Assembly: GCA_030762175.1 (NCBI GenBank)
Contig: CM060838.1
Location: forward strand, 16,188,001-16,252,000
Direction: 5' to 3'
DNA: 64,000 nt
Source: Metallyticus violacea
Lineage: Eukaryota; Arthropoda; Insecta; Mantodea; Metallyticidae
Position 1 is the stretch's first letter. The number at the start of each line of letters is the position of its first letter. Shown here one piece after another: positions 24,561 through 39,400 of this stretch. A program made the position numbers and the translations under genes. Below the pieces are notes generated by a model. It ran no database searches. It saw nothing but the letters and a program-made list of their open reading frames with translations, and was not told the DNA's origin.

Positions 24561-27500
24561 ATGATTAGCTTCACTGTAAAAGTTCCATTTAACATTTCTA
24601 GTTAAGACTATTAATGCAGAATTATAAAAGAATTTGTACAAATAAGAAGGATGTTTGAAATAATGTTAGCAGAAATCATTGCTCCAGTCCTGCAATAAGA
24701 GGATATAATATAGTTATATTTGTAGCATAACAGATTATTAAAGATTATTAAAGATCCCAGTTTGGTCATCACTGTAGTCATGTGTGGCCAAAATACCAAT
24801 TCTTTCAGTCATTCTAACTACTTGAATAAATTGGTATTGCTGAGCATAGCTTCACAATTTCTTCAAGATTATATAGCCATGCATTGATTACCTATTCATA
24901 TTGAAAAAGTTATCTTCCCTTGAAGTGGCTCAAACCAGCATATGCTCTAGCTTAGCATACTGAATTAAGAGGTCTTTGGCTGCTGACAGCTAAGCAAATA
25001 ACATCACTCATAATAATGTTTACAAATAGAACCAGCTGCTTTGAGGCATTTATATAGCATGGAGAAGCATACTATATATGAGTAAAACGTCAAAAAGCCT
25101 CAAGATATATTATTCTAAAGAAAACTTTGAAATGAGAGTAAGATTGTTGGCATTCTTTCTAAATCTAATTCTTTCTAATTCTAAATAAATTCACCACTGT
25201 TCTAATTGTAAGTAAACTGAAACTGAAATTTTTTCTGAAAAAAACCTGCTCATAAATCAAGCACCTAGATAACTCTGTAAAGTAGATTCCAAGTTCATAA
25301 GTAAATATTGGTACTGCTTAACAGCAAGAGACTCAGGGCAATTTTTAAATTTTAAATTCAAAGTAAAACTACTTAAGAGTAAATACAGTTTGGTTACACA
25401 TGCAGAATAAGATATTTTTAGGAAAACTAGGCCATGAATTTAGAAATCATTCTGAGAATAAAGTGAATGGTTTCAAAGAAATAGTATCTTTTCATGTCTT
25501 TCTATTTCATTTTCTGATTTACCATAAGATGATTACAATATAATTCTTAAAATATTATAAACTCTTTTGCTTTCCCAAAAATGCTTTATATATATATATA
25601 CATGATATAGATACTAAATTAGTACTATTTATAGGTAATTTAAAAGTATGTCATTTCCCTGTATGCTTGCAGATTTGAATATCTTTCTATAGGGTATAAT
25701 ACAAATGTTCGAACAGTTACAGTTTTTGTAAGTCTAGCTATTATTCCTCCTTTATTTATTCTTCTGTATTATTTCAAACCCAGCAATGATAGGAAGTATC
25801 ATGCCACAGAAAAATTTACTTCTGTAGAAAATGTTGAATAAAAAAAATTAGGTACTTAAAAAGTTTACTTGTACTACCCATAGATTTCCCCTGGTGACAT
25901 TCTTTGAAGCAAAGATTTCCATTTAAAGTTTTGTATGGAATTCAGAATTCAGTCACACCAACTTCATAAATACTATTGACCTATTCTTTTCCAAGCTAAA
26001 GATAAAAGTTTCTTAAGCTAAATGCAGTAATTGTCAAACTGCAGAGCACAAGTCAGGTTTCAGGTAAGTAGCTATAGGAACACCTTATTCAAACAGCACA
26101 AAATTGCAACTAACTTTTATATCATATTTTAACATTCTCACATAAGTTTATTTTAAGCTCTTTTGCATTGTGAAGTGGACTTTTTGTATAATATGTTAAT
26201 GCAATTTCACATTAACCACAGCTTTTCAGAGAGAGAGAGGAGAAAGTTTTGATACAACTTTATTCTCTTAAATAACTGGGAAGAAGGGGGAATAAAAAAG
26301 TATTTAAATAAATATTTTAAAAATGATTTACAGATATTTAAGGGAGTAAACTTTTAAGCCCATAAGATTGTCTTATACACATATTATGAAATGCTGTGTT
26401 AAAATTTAATTATAAATGTATTAGATATTTGTACATCATTTTAAGAAAAATCTCTGCCCTTTGAAACTGCTCATTGTCATATTTGTTTACTATCTAGAGA
26501 ATTTATAATTGAGAATAATCATTGTTTTTTTTAAGTGCAATTAACTCTGATATTTTTAAGTAATTCAGAAATAAGGCTGTTGAAACAGTTTTATGTTTAA
26601 CAGAAGAGTAGCACTTTGCAGACTAATATTTCTGACACTACAAAATCATTTACTTATAATCCTTTATATTATTAATGTATAATTTCAGGTTTGAGAAAGA
26701 AATATATGAATTTAAACAGAAGTGCTAAATGTATAATCTTAATGTCATTAATTAAAGAAATTAAAGCTATTATGTAAATATATAAAAATGAAAGTATTAA
26801 CAGCTTACAAAACTTCATTTTTTGCTTAACTTTATTGCTTACACGAACCACAAAATGTTTTAAAAAGTCAATAAATATAATGTAAACATTTTATATATTT
26901 TGAGCAAACCACTAAAGGCATAGAAACCATAATGGGGTTGGAGTGGGTGTTTCTTTGGAGTGACAATTTAATAACTGAGAAAAACCAATAGTTTTAATTA
27001 TTTTATTCATACTGTTTATAAACCTGTTTTGAAGATTTTTGGTTTAGTAAGCAAACTTTTAAATTATATTTTCATATTATATTTTTAGGCCATTTTAATA
27101 GATTTATTAAAAAATTTATTGTACAACGTAGAATACCCATAAATATATTAATAAAAATCTGACACATACAAAGATGCATAAGCTTTATATATATTTCATA
27201 CATATTTTCTAGTAGAAATAGTAGTTAATATATTTAGGGGCTTCTTCCACTGTATAAAGAACTGGAAAACAGAGACAGAGAGAGAGTGAGTGAGAGAGAG
27301 ATAGAGAGAATAAATGTGAAAAAAGAGAAATTTAATCAGAATTACAATTTTAAGCTACATCAAAGCAATGATTTGATCTGCTATATGTTTGCAGGTATAT
27401 GTGTATTAGATAATTATTTATATATATATATGATATGTCAGAACTCACAAAAATTCTCTGTTCATACACATTCTAATAAAGCATGTTAACATTTGAAACT

Positions 27501-30376
27501 TCAGTCTGATAAATAAGAAACATGAGTATAAGAAAAACATTATAAAAAAATTGAAATAAATATAATTTTTACAGGTTCAATTTTGGTTATGACTCTGTTC
27601 ATCGTAAAGAATCATAAGCACATGATTTTGGCAGTTATAATGTTGGGCAACAATTTTTTTTTTCTAATGTGTGAAACATTTTGCAATTATGATACAATTA
27701 CAATGCAAAGCAATTTAAATTGATTTGCAAATTACTAATTAAATGTACTCTTTAAATCAATAGATTGTCTTGCAGTACACTACCAGTCATTGATTTTTTT
27801 TTTGTTAACTTTCACACACCATGCATATCAGTTTACATCAATGAAGGCATATAATGTTTTAAGCACTTTGAACTAACAAATGTTTGATTTGAGGCCATTT
27901 CATAATCACTGACTTGTACAAATAAAACTATTTTGTGATGTCATGTTTATTTTCTATTAGGCTTAACTACTTTTCCGTTAAATTATGAGACATAAATCCA
28001 ATTTTTAGTGCTTATACCTAACAACATCTGCCCCGAAATGTCATTTCCAAGAGATGTGCTCATTACAGAGGAACATGTTAAGGCTATTTTGGACTAAACA
28101 GCCAGAAAAAATTTAGATCTGAATTCTGTTTTCTAATTATTAATTAGTATTCATGCCTAATAAAATAACATACTAGCTTCATATGTCTTGTAAATTACTA
28201 AATGCTTTTGAAAGCAATGCATCATGTAATTTTTGGACAACTAGAGTAAATTCTGTTTGAGATGTTAATATTTTGCAAAGGAGGCCACACAATTTTCTTT
28301 GCCTTTAGGCTTCAATATTATGTCTAAGGTTTTGATAATTGGATGGGGGAGGAAATTTTGCTGGTATTTTACATTTTATAAGATTTAAATAGGTATATTT
28401 AATTATATTTTCAAGTTGAATAAAGACTAAATATTTTACCTCTTTGGAGTATTCTCTCTTCAAGTCAGAAAGAAGGGGATGGATTGTCTCTGATAGAGGA
28501 CGAATCATCAGACTCTTATGTCACATATTTTAAAGGTTATCTCATCTTATAAAATGTAAGAGTACTTTCTAAACAAACTCCACTGCAGCATATATCAAAT
28601 ATGCCCTACACTTGTTATGTACCTTTTCCGTAAGGCATTAAAGGCAAGAAATACACGTTTTGCTGACTTCAGTTTTAAATAAAATTGGGCAACACACTAT
28701 AAGGACAGAAGCACAAGAGCTAGAAAGTTGAACACAATATTGGTTTTTGCCCTTCAGTCCTTTTATTCCAGTGAAAAATGAAAAATAAATTGAAGAAACA
28801 GTCTTTCTATGAATTAAAATAAACATTACAGCCTCTAATGCAAATACAAACACAAAAGGGGGAAGGGGAACAAACAAATGCAAGGTCATTAAAAAAACTA
28901 TTTTGATCTTTCTGAAATTCATATGTTAAAAATTCATGTTTTAACATGCTGTTTCTTTTCATTTAATACTTAAAGTGTAAAGGCATTGATTTTTAAATTC
29001 CTTAGTCATTATTGCCCATTGTTGTACTCACAGAAAATTAAAGCAAGCCTATAATAATCTCTTTTGTTTTCTACTCATACCTGCAGCTGAGGTCTTTTAA
29101 CAGCATAGATTTTATAAGTAAAAAGATTTGCAGTCTGAAATATTGAGTATACAAATGAATATAGGGGATAGCGCTTATTCTGACCCTGAAGCAATATTTA
29201 TTTTATAGCAAAAATTTGTCAGTGAATGTCTGTCTATTCCTTTTTAACATGTACATTTCACAGCAAACTTTTTAAGCATGAATTGATGCTGTCACAAGGT
29301 CACCTTTGTGGAGTTTCATTACAAATTGTTCCTTATATTTTATAAGAAATTTATTTCTCATGTACCATAGGGCTTTTAGTCTCTGCACAAACCACACTAT
29401 TTCACCAGTAACCTTACAATAAACAGAGATTTTGAGAAGGTTACCACATCTTTCATTTCAGTACATCTAGTGGCCATGAGCACCAGAAAATAATTCTGCC
29501 TTCTTGAGAGATAGCATTCACATTCTTCCAATTTGCTTTAGTTTATTATTATATATAAGTTCCTTGTAAACTATTATTGTCTCACTGCATGATACACTAT
29601 TAATAATGTTTCAATTGATAGTTTTTCCCCTTCACCTGACCCTGAATGCTTCATTGTTTGGCCCTCTCCAAGAAGTTTTCTCACTCAGCTCACAAGTAAT
29701 GGCTTATTGCTGACTCAAGGATCTAACACAGAATCCATTGCTGTAGCCAATACCAATAAGAGTTTAAGCCCTGTGTAGTGCTAGTTGTAATTGAGGTTTT
29801 TACATTAGAGGTGTCAATCAAAGTCAGTAGCTATTAATGTGATCAATGTTCCTTATTGCTAAGGTTTTAATGCAGTCAGTTTTAAGAAAAAGTTGCTCTG
29901 AAGGAATTCAAAGCATTAAAAGTACTTTATAGTATTTCACATCTCAGATGTATCTGTTTCCATTTAGCATAATTGTGTCATCCATAATTAAAGAAAATGT
30001 TCATATAACTCAAACAAAGAAAACTTATGAATTAGTAGAGAAAATATATTAAAAAAAACTTTATAGAAAGATAAAAACATAAATGTATAAAAGGATTATG
30101 AATTTCAGCATTTACACTGGTACTATCATGCATGTATTGCATCATATTTTAAAGCACTGTCATGATTTGAAATTGTATGGATGCTGCTGGATTAATACAA
30201 GTCTGTGCAGGTACTTTAGTGTTGATTGACATCCTTAATGCTTTTCAAACCTTTCTATTGCATTTTTTTCTCTATTAATGTCTTCAGTTCACAAAATATT
30301 GAGGTTTGCAGTTCTTATAGCCGCACTCACAGATTAGAAGTAGAAACACAAGGCCTAAGGTGGTTGCAGCCTAGTC
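24561..30376. other. 3' flank of the DPP10-like gene, AT-rich
   Basis: It probably includes the DPP10-like 3' UTR at its upper end. A GA-rich tract lies at 27270-27308. No other coding region or repeat family was recognised. Confidence 0.45.
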
Positions 30377-30487
30377 TCACGACTGCTCCTCTTCATCCAA
30401 ACTAAGGCACTCCTTCAGGTAGTCCTCCATGGAGCGATACACATGTTCTAGTACTCCTAGCAGAAGATGGCCTTCATCTGCATAGCT
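30377..30487 (-). CDS. Dpp10: DPP10-like exon 11 (catalytic His, stop codon)
   Basis: 111 nt: SYADEGHLLLGVLEHVYRSM, then EDYLKECLSLDEEEQS and TGA (30377-30379). YADEGH aligns with YTDEDHG of DPP4, so the His of the triad is kept; spacing from the Asp is 32 residues, as in human DPP4. YLKECLSL matches the DPP4 C-terminus FIKQCFSL. The acidic tail DEEEQS is extra. The 3' UTR should run toward lower coordinates; several AATAAA sequences occur on the minus strand but I cannot choose one. Confidence 0.96.
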   Translation of the reverse strand, partial: SYADEGHLLLGVLEHVYRSMEDYLKECLSLDEEEQS

Positions 30488-33400
30488 CTGAAACAACCCA
30501 AAATAATTTTTTTTCAACCAAGAGCAGAAGGTTTACAAATAGACTGCCATGAATTAATGTAATGTATGCCTTGTTTAATTACCAGAACTTTGAATTAAAA
30601 TAGAACGTGGAAAAATGAAAATATTGTTTGTTCCCCTGATAATAATAAAATATAAGAAGGAGTATTATAAAGAATGTGTCATTGTAGTTGTTATTGTTAT
30701 TGGTGGTGATGGTAATGATAGTAGTAGTAATAGTAGTATCTGGTATACCCATGGTTTTTATGCTACATAGTACACATATATGCAGCAACAAGCATATAGC
30801 CAAAATTCAAAATTAGATGGGACAATAATCTTTTCTGAGTCAAAATGTTTAGAACACTCTCTATGGTTTCACTTCCATGAGATTTACTAGGACATGTTTC
30901 TTGGAACAATCGTCCACATCTTCAGCTGTTAAATGATTCGTTTAACAGTTGAGGATGTGGACAATTGTTCCATGAAACATGTAATCTCATATCAGTGGAA
31001 CCAAAAAGAATGTTCTAAATATTTTGACTCAGAAGATATTATTAATGCATGTTTCACTGTGTTCTATTCCAAATTGAATATTGAAATTAAATGGGACAAA
31101 TTAAATTTTAGAATGAACAACCTAATTCCTCTCACTTTCTTTCTTTTGCCATCACTAATTCTGAGATTCACAGTTACATAGCCAATAATAATCAAAATAA
31201 GACCTAAATAACAAATTCTCAGGCTTGCAGTTAGATTTGTTCTCTTCTCTTTAGTACCTCTGAAGATGACTTAGAGCTTATGGGTGCTTAAAGCTTGGGA
31301 ATCATTTCTCCACAAGTTGGTTGTGAGACAGAAATTTTTTTATTAATAGGGAGTAAACTTTTAACTCACCAGAGATTTTCCTAAATGGTAGACAAAATAT
31401 GAACAGATATATATTATTTTTGTCTAACAATCAAGGGATTATATGGCCATAAACTTTACTGTTAATAGGAATGTATTTCTTAAAATATTTTCATGATTAG
31501 TTCTTACTTAGAGTGGCAGAAAAGTTAGAGGGTCACCTCTAGCCTACCCTATCTTAGGCTTATGCAGCAGTATCATCAGTATTCCATATTATGATCACTT
31601 TAATATCTGCTTGGTCTGTCTTTGTTCACTGATACATAAACATGAGACATCCTAAGCATTCAGTGGAAACATTAATATAAATGATAAACTCTTTTAGTAA
31701 CTCGACTTAATTTGTGTAACTATTTTTGTTTTAAAATATTTGTTTTTTTTTTCCTTCCAGGCTGTTCATGCATGGAAGAAAACAGGGTACTATGAAAGTT
31801 CATTCTTGCATATTTCTAAGAACAAACTTACAGACTCTGCAGAGAGGTGAGGGACTGTTCAATTTACCTAATATGACCAAGAGCTGATGGAACTTTCAGC
31901 AGAATGATAGATTCTAAAATCATAGGAGTCAAGCTGACTATTTAGTTATGTCCAGACAAATTATATGCATTACCTTGGAATATGCACATATGGCATTAAG
32001 AGGAAAGTTTGTTTGATTTATTTTTAAATGCAAATGTTTAATGCTCTATTTTGGATCTGGATAGTATTTTCTTTCAATTCTGTTTACTAATACAGCAATT
32101 AATTTTGTGTAACTAAAGAGGAAATAGTGTTTATCCATTTTAGAAACAAAATTACATTTTAAGGACAAAAAATAAAAGTACATATAAGGAATACATTAGG
32201 TCCCTGCTTTAGCTTAGAGTATATACAAAAGGCAATAACAGCAAGACATACATAGAACATTTAATGCAAAAATCAATTAAAAGAATGGTTAAATTCATGT
32301 CTGTGAGCCCAAAAACAGACTTTATTATTTCTTTTATACATTAGTTTATCAGAATTAAGTAATTTAGCTTTTAAAGTAAAGAAGAATGAATAATCTGTTG
32401 TACTTAGGAATACTTTTTTGGGTGTGCATTTCCTTAAAACCGAATTATACAATTATAATAATAAAAGGAAAAAATATTATGTTTTTCAAAAATAAATGAT
32501 TATATTAGGTTTTCTGATGATTTTGAACCAAGTAAGTGAATTGTAATGACAATTGACTAGCCAATCAGGCAGTGGAGTTCTGCAGAGAGAAATAGAGTAG
32601 TCCATTTGAAATGCTCACATAGAGAATGACAGATAACATTATGCTGGCTGAATGATGAAGATGGAGATGATGATGGAGCAATGGTGGAATAAGTAGCAGG
32701 GCAAACAGAAGTGTCAAATAAAACCTGCCCAAGCACTTCATCATTTCCCACAAACCCTACTTATGACCACTAGATTGGTAAAAAGCAAGCAGGCTAACTA
32801 TTCAATCATGGTACCACTTTGATTTCTGAACTTTACATGACAAAACAGAAGCAAATAATTCTAGAATATTCTGAAAAGCAATTAATCTAATTTAAATTAA
32901 TATGTAAAGAAATTATCTGAAATTTAGAAGAGAAGTAATATGTTTCAACTGCCACTGCAGATACAAATCAACTCTACCTATGTCAGAATTATTTGACCTG
33001 AGACATAATGTAATAATCTGTCTGGTAAGAAGCTCTTCAGCTCCATGCACAATATGAATTCTTGGTAAGATTTTCTGATGTAGAAAGAATAAATTATTTA
33101 TCAGAAGTTAAATGTCATCATCATAAGTTGATGACATATAAATATCTAAACAAATGTAAACACAAAATGAAAATGCTAAAAAGCAAATATATTGCAATGT
33201 TGGAGCATTTACTTATTTATTTAATACTTGAAACACTTAATACAAAGCCATTGGTCCACTTTAGTAAAAATAGAAAAGTAATATACTTGTTAAAACAAAT
33301 CAAAGCTATATATGTACATAATTTACCACAGCAATTATAGATTACCTCAATATTTTATTACAGAATGAGAAACAGGACATTGTATTTAATGTGACTGATC

Positions 33401-36400
33401 CTAATAATAAGATAATGAGTTCATAAATATAACTGTACTGGGATTATTTTGAGGTACCTTTTTCTTTTAAGAAAATGAACTCCTTATGTGCTTAAAATAA
33501 AAAAAATAAATAAAATACTTGGATAACTAAGGTAAAAAGAAACAAAAAATTGTAAGAATTAAACAGGAGTACAAATAATTAAGAATATAAGATGTATTAT
33601 AAAATACTTTTGCATTAAGGAAGTCATACATGAAGGGAAGAAAACATTTAATTCTAGGACATCCAAAACTGAGAGAAGGGAGAAGGGAGGTAGTTAAAAA
33701 GGAAACGGTAAACAACTTCCAGGTACTAGGAAATAAAATTAATATTTGTTAAGAAAATAGAAATTTCACAAACCCCTATAAACTGACAGAATAAAAACAA
33801 CAGATTTTGCTAATGCTGCAAGAAATAATCAAAACTCTCATCAATATAGTAATGAATAGAATCCTATAGTCAGTGTACTCTCCAGGTAGTTCTAAGTAAA
33901 TTGCTTCCTTTTTATATATTTAATATAAAAATGTAGAATTGCAAATGTCTTTTCTTTTAATTGTACTTTTGCTTGCATTCCTTTTATTTTTATACTATGA
34001 AATGTTTTATTTATCCATTTATGTAATTTAGTTGACTTGTTTTATGGCATTAATTTACTATTTGAATGAAAATAAATAAATATGTATTTATATAAGAGAC
34101 TGGTTGAGTGGAAGAAAAGGCTCAAAACCTTATCTCTGCCAGAATAAATAAAATAATTTCCCAATAAATTTCACTATAGTTTATCAGTTTGTCTCTGATG
34201 ATGTTAGTTACACTGTATCTGTTAACATGTTCCCAGTCCATGGTGGATCCTTCTGCTTCACAATGACACATATAGGAGATGGCAGGATGTTTAGTTTATG
34301 GCAGTGAGCCAAATATGATGATCTGGATAGCTGTGATCTTAACTCCTCTCAAGTGGTCTGGCATCAGACGTTTCTCTGCCAGGAGGCAGAACCATTTTTT
34401 GTTTGCACTTCTTTATCGGAATTCTTCATAAATTTCCTCTTTGGTTGAACTGTTGACAAATAATTTAGCAGAATGAAATAAAAGTGTGGAAACTATTGTT
34501 GATACAATTCAGAACTCTTTTTGCTATAAAAACAGTTGTCTTGTCTCTGCTAAGATTGAAATCTGAAGGAATCCACTGAAAACTTATTTTTTTCCCTTCT
34601 GTATTCAAATATTCGATAGAGATTGGTTATCAGCAACTCTGGTTGATAGATGATGACCAACTGATGACAATGTTTGAAATCCGAATATGATTCACTTCAA
34701 TGTCATGCATTACAGAAACTGTTTGGATAGGTTGTTAGTTGTTTCAGAGTTGTGTTGATGGCTTCCAATGCTCTATAAAAATTTATTTGAAAAGGTTCTA
34801 GACTGATTGTTGGAACATTTATTTAAGAATTATTTATAGATAATTATGTTGTGAGGAGTTGAACTAAACACTCCTGCAGCTTCATAAACTTACAATTTCA
34901 ATAGGACATTTTTATGTGGAACTTCATCCTCATTATCAGCTACTTACGAACATCAGAAGGGTTGTCATAATCCTTGGAGTATGTACTGTTTGGCTCTGGC
35001 AGACATCTGATGAACTTTTCCTCTGGGGTATTGCAGTTCATTAGTCAATTTTTGAAATTATGAATTTACATTTTACAGCCAATTTCATGATTTCTTGTTC
35101 AAAAATGGGCTGGCACAGCACATTGTTATACTTATAATTTATGTTCCCATTATGCTCTTTCTTGAGTACTCTTTTCTCCTTCTGGTTTTTGGTATATTAT
35201 ATAATTGTTTGTTATTTATAAGATTTTTTTATGCTATACAATTCCTTGGTATGTGATATTAACTTCCTTAAACATCTTCTGAAATTTATATGCAGCCCAA
35301 TGATGGTAGGTAATTTTTTCAAAATTTTTCTTTTCTTTTACTGCCATGAGAGTTAACTTCTTTTAACTGCTTAAGTTTCTTGAACTACTGTACCTTTTTG
35401 TGAACAAAGTCCTTAGGTATCATAATGGAAGAAGAGCAAGCACCCACATAATTATTTATGGAGCTTCTGCATTATAAAATGAATTTGTAAAGAAGAAAAA
35501 CTTACATTTTTATATGATTAATTATATTATACAACAATATAATCAATTTATACTTTTTCTGCCCTCTGACTAATGAAATGTGATGATATTTTTTGGAGTA
35601 TTCTTAAAATCAGAAAAAAGAATGAACAAAATGATAAAATTAAAGTATGACGTTGTTCACTGATAATTATAAGTAAATTCTGCTATGCAACATAAGAACT
35701 TTAAATTATTTTTCAAATTTACTTTACAAAATGTATAACTCTTATTGAAAGCTTGTTAGTAGTCATGAACATTAATTTATATAATGCGGGTAAATTTCTT
35801 ACACACTGCACTTACTGTATTTAAGTTAGAATATGTTCCCAGGTAAATTTGTTAGAAATTTACCCACATTATATAAATTTATATATAATACCTTCACTGC
35901 AAACAGTTTTAAAATTAAACTAATAAGATGAACACTGTTTATTTACAACTTTGCCTCATATATTTTTGTTGCTAATGAATTATAGCATGGCTCTACTGTT
36001 GTATCATGTATGTGCTTTATGAAACCCAAATTATTTTCTTGAACAGTAAGTATCATATTTCTATGTTGTGCAGGTCTACTTTTAAACTAATTATTTATTT
36101 TTACACTGAACCCTTTCCTTGTTTCTAAGTTATTACTCTTGTTGCAGTAAAAACACAAACCATTTTTGCACTTTGCATGTCATTGGGCACTCACTTTCAA
36201 TCATAATCAATCTGCAAATAATACTGACTCACCTTCTATGCTGAATACAACACTGCACTACAACCAAAGTATCCATCCAATATTCATTAAGAGAAATTTC
36301 AGTCAAGGTGCCTGGTTGATATTTCAAACTGGGTTTTTTCTCAATTTATAGAACCAAAATTTGAAACTACAGATAAATTAAGTTTTTCTGGTTCTTGTCT

Positions 36401-39400
36401 CTTTGCATATGCAAAAATAAACCAAAAACCACCAACCCAGCCTCCTAAGACTTTGGACAAGGGCAAAGGATGATAAGGTAAAGCAAACAAACTAATAAAA
36501 AAATACCTTTTTTTCACCATTGGGTCATTCCATGCAAAATTTTGGAGTTTGGAAATGTGATATATTCAATTGTTTTTACATTTAAAGATATGTTTATAAA
36601 ATAAATAGCTTTTGCTGCATTATTTATGATATAGCTGTAGCAATTTTTGAACTTTAGATCTGCATACTTGTAGGGTTTTATAAAAAATGCTTTCATGATG
36701 TCACAATTTAGTTTATGAAAGAAAATAGAATAACACCATCAATACAATTAAATCTGTTATAAATTTCTATTTTAGTAACTGTGATGAATGCTTTCTAAAA
36801 ATCTGAAAATCCTCATTAAAATATGGAAATATTATTAATTTAAAATCACAAATTTTGGGGTGTGTGGTATTAATTCTATATTAATATATCTGTATTAATT
36901 TATTTACCTATCAAATTGATTTTTTGAATTTTTAATGGTTTATTAAATATTAATATTATTAATAAGGGCTTAAGTGCCAAAATCAGTTGAACTGCCAACA
37001 CATCAAAGTCATGTGCTCCCTGACCAGCTCTCACATACACAACACATGATATTTTCCTCATCTATTTACAGTAGTTCTTTCTGTTCATTAGTTATGTGTG
37101 TGTGTCATTGTAGGGGGGGGGGTATTAATTCAGTGAGATTTAATTCCCTAAATATGCCTAAAACAAACAAAGCTTGGAAATTGTTATTATGTAATTGTTT
37201 CGGTTTGGACAGCCATTCAAAATGAGTTGATCAAAGAAAAATGACAGTGGATATATGTAAAAAGGTTTCTCATTTAGTATTACGTGACTAAATTTGTCGT
37301 TGTTGCCACATTTTATTTTCAGATAGTAATACTCCTAACAAAGCCAATGAAGCAGGAACCAAGATTGGGAGGTCAACATGTGAAAAAGTGGATGTATAAA
37401 CTGAGGCAGGGATTTCAACAAGTGAGGAGGTATAATATAATAGATTTTTATTAAATTAATTTTAAATATTGATCATAAATTAATATAAATACTTCTTATT
37501 GACTCTATCTTATATATTAGTATAGTTATACACATTATTAGGTATTTATTATTAAATATATATGCCCCTGAAAGTACTGAGGAGATCAGTAATTTGAATA
37601 AACCTCTAACTCAACTATGCCAGACCCATTTCTAAACCTAAACTCTTTTATGTAAATTGCTCTTTCATATTAGCAATGTATAAGACATCAGACTTAAAAA
37701 ATTTGGATCACAGACAGAACTCAAACCATAAATCTTCAGACTTCTGTGCTGATGATCTAACTGAGCTACCATGTCTTCCTCCAGCATGGAACTGTGAACC
37801 TATCTCATCTGATTCTACACATCCCAAAGACCTATCCAAGGTTCCTCTACTATGAGAAATTTATTTATTGAATAAATATGACCTAGGCTTCTAGTTTATA
37901 TAGAGGTTCTTTATATATAGAAATTTTGCCCATACATTTGCCATATGTCCTTACACATATTGCGAAACATTTTCTGGAAAAACAATTTCAATGCTGCTGA
38001 AGTCTTTCATACAGAAAAACAGACTTTAATGAAAACATTATCTAAAAATGTCTGTAACTTCACGAGTGGTTAAAAAATACAACATGCCTAATTTTATTGC
38101 AAAGGCTAATTCAAATTATTTATTAAAACTATGAAGAATGATATTAAACCAGTTAAATTCATCTAAATTGGAGATTATTCCAAAAATTATTTTTTTAATC
38201 CAGGATGCCATTCAGGGATATCACTAAAGTAATTCACGAATAATCAAATCCATTTTCTGTTTAGTACAGAAATTCGGTTGATTATTTAAGGCACTTTTGT
38301 CTCTTATTTATTTCAGAATTTTTAGTTCATGACAATTCAGGAGTTCCACCTTTTCCAAGAAACTTGCAATATACCAAAAACAGACATACCCTGAAATATA
38401 AAAAATACTTTAATGACAGAGCAGCTGAACAATATAATGACAAGAAAAAAATTGGCCAATCTCCTTGATTATAAGCAAAGTTTCCAAGCATTCACAGAAT
38501 GACATTTTTTCATGACTAGCTATGGTAAAGGTCCTTGTGATGGTGTAGAGGCACCATAAAATGACTAGCTGCATATGTAACATCTCCCACAGAACTATAT
38601 GAGGAATTGAAATATAATGTGGATTTTGTTTTTTCTACTTTATTTCTAATGAAGAACATTACATAAAAGGTTAATATTTGTTGGAGGCATATTGATTTTA
38701 TGAGAGCATATATATAATTGGAAACTTAATAGGAAGTTGAATTAGTGAAGTAGGTTGAGTATACATGTAAAAAAGTCAGTATTCAATGACACTATACTTT
38801 ACTAATTGGATAATCCATCAGAATTTTCACTTTCACTCTCAAACTCGGCTGGAACCAAGAGTGAAAGTTCTTGAAACATGTTCTGATGGATTAATGAGTT
38901 AATGAAGTATAGTGTTAATGTGATAAGCAAATATGTATTTTTGTTCAAGGTGTATTATTCCAGTATGCAAACTACAAGAGTATTACAGGTGCATATAATG
39001 ATTTTGCTTTCCTATTTACAATATCATTAATATAAAGTTAAACACTACCATTCATTTCAGTTTGTTAAGCATTGGTATCTGTAGATTGGCTCACTAGGTT
39101 AGCCAGAAATTATCCTGCAACAGGATGTCTGGCAGATAAAAGGGCTCGTGACCAAAGTGGAAAGGAAGTCAGATTAATTACACAAGCTATATAGATCACA
39201 TCAAACAATATAAATGCTGACAATATTATTTATGGGGCAAAGTAAGAAGCTACCTTTCACCATATCTAAATATTAAAATAATATGGCAGAATTATAACTA
39301 GAAGTTTCTTCCGGGCTTAGGAGCCGTGGTCTCTTGGAGCTAAGAAATCCAAATGATGTCCAAACTGCGGAGGACATCTTCAGTGGCGCGGTCTGAGTCT

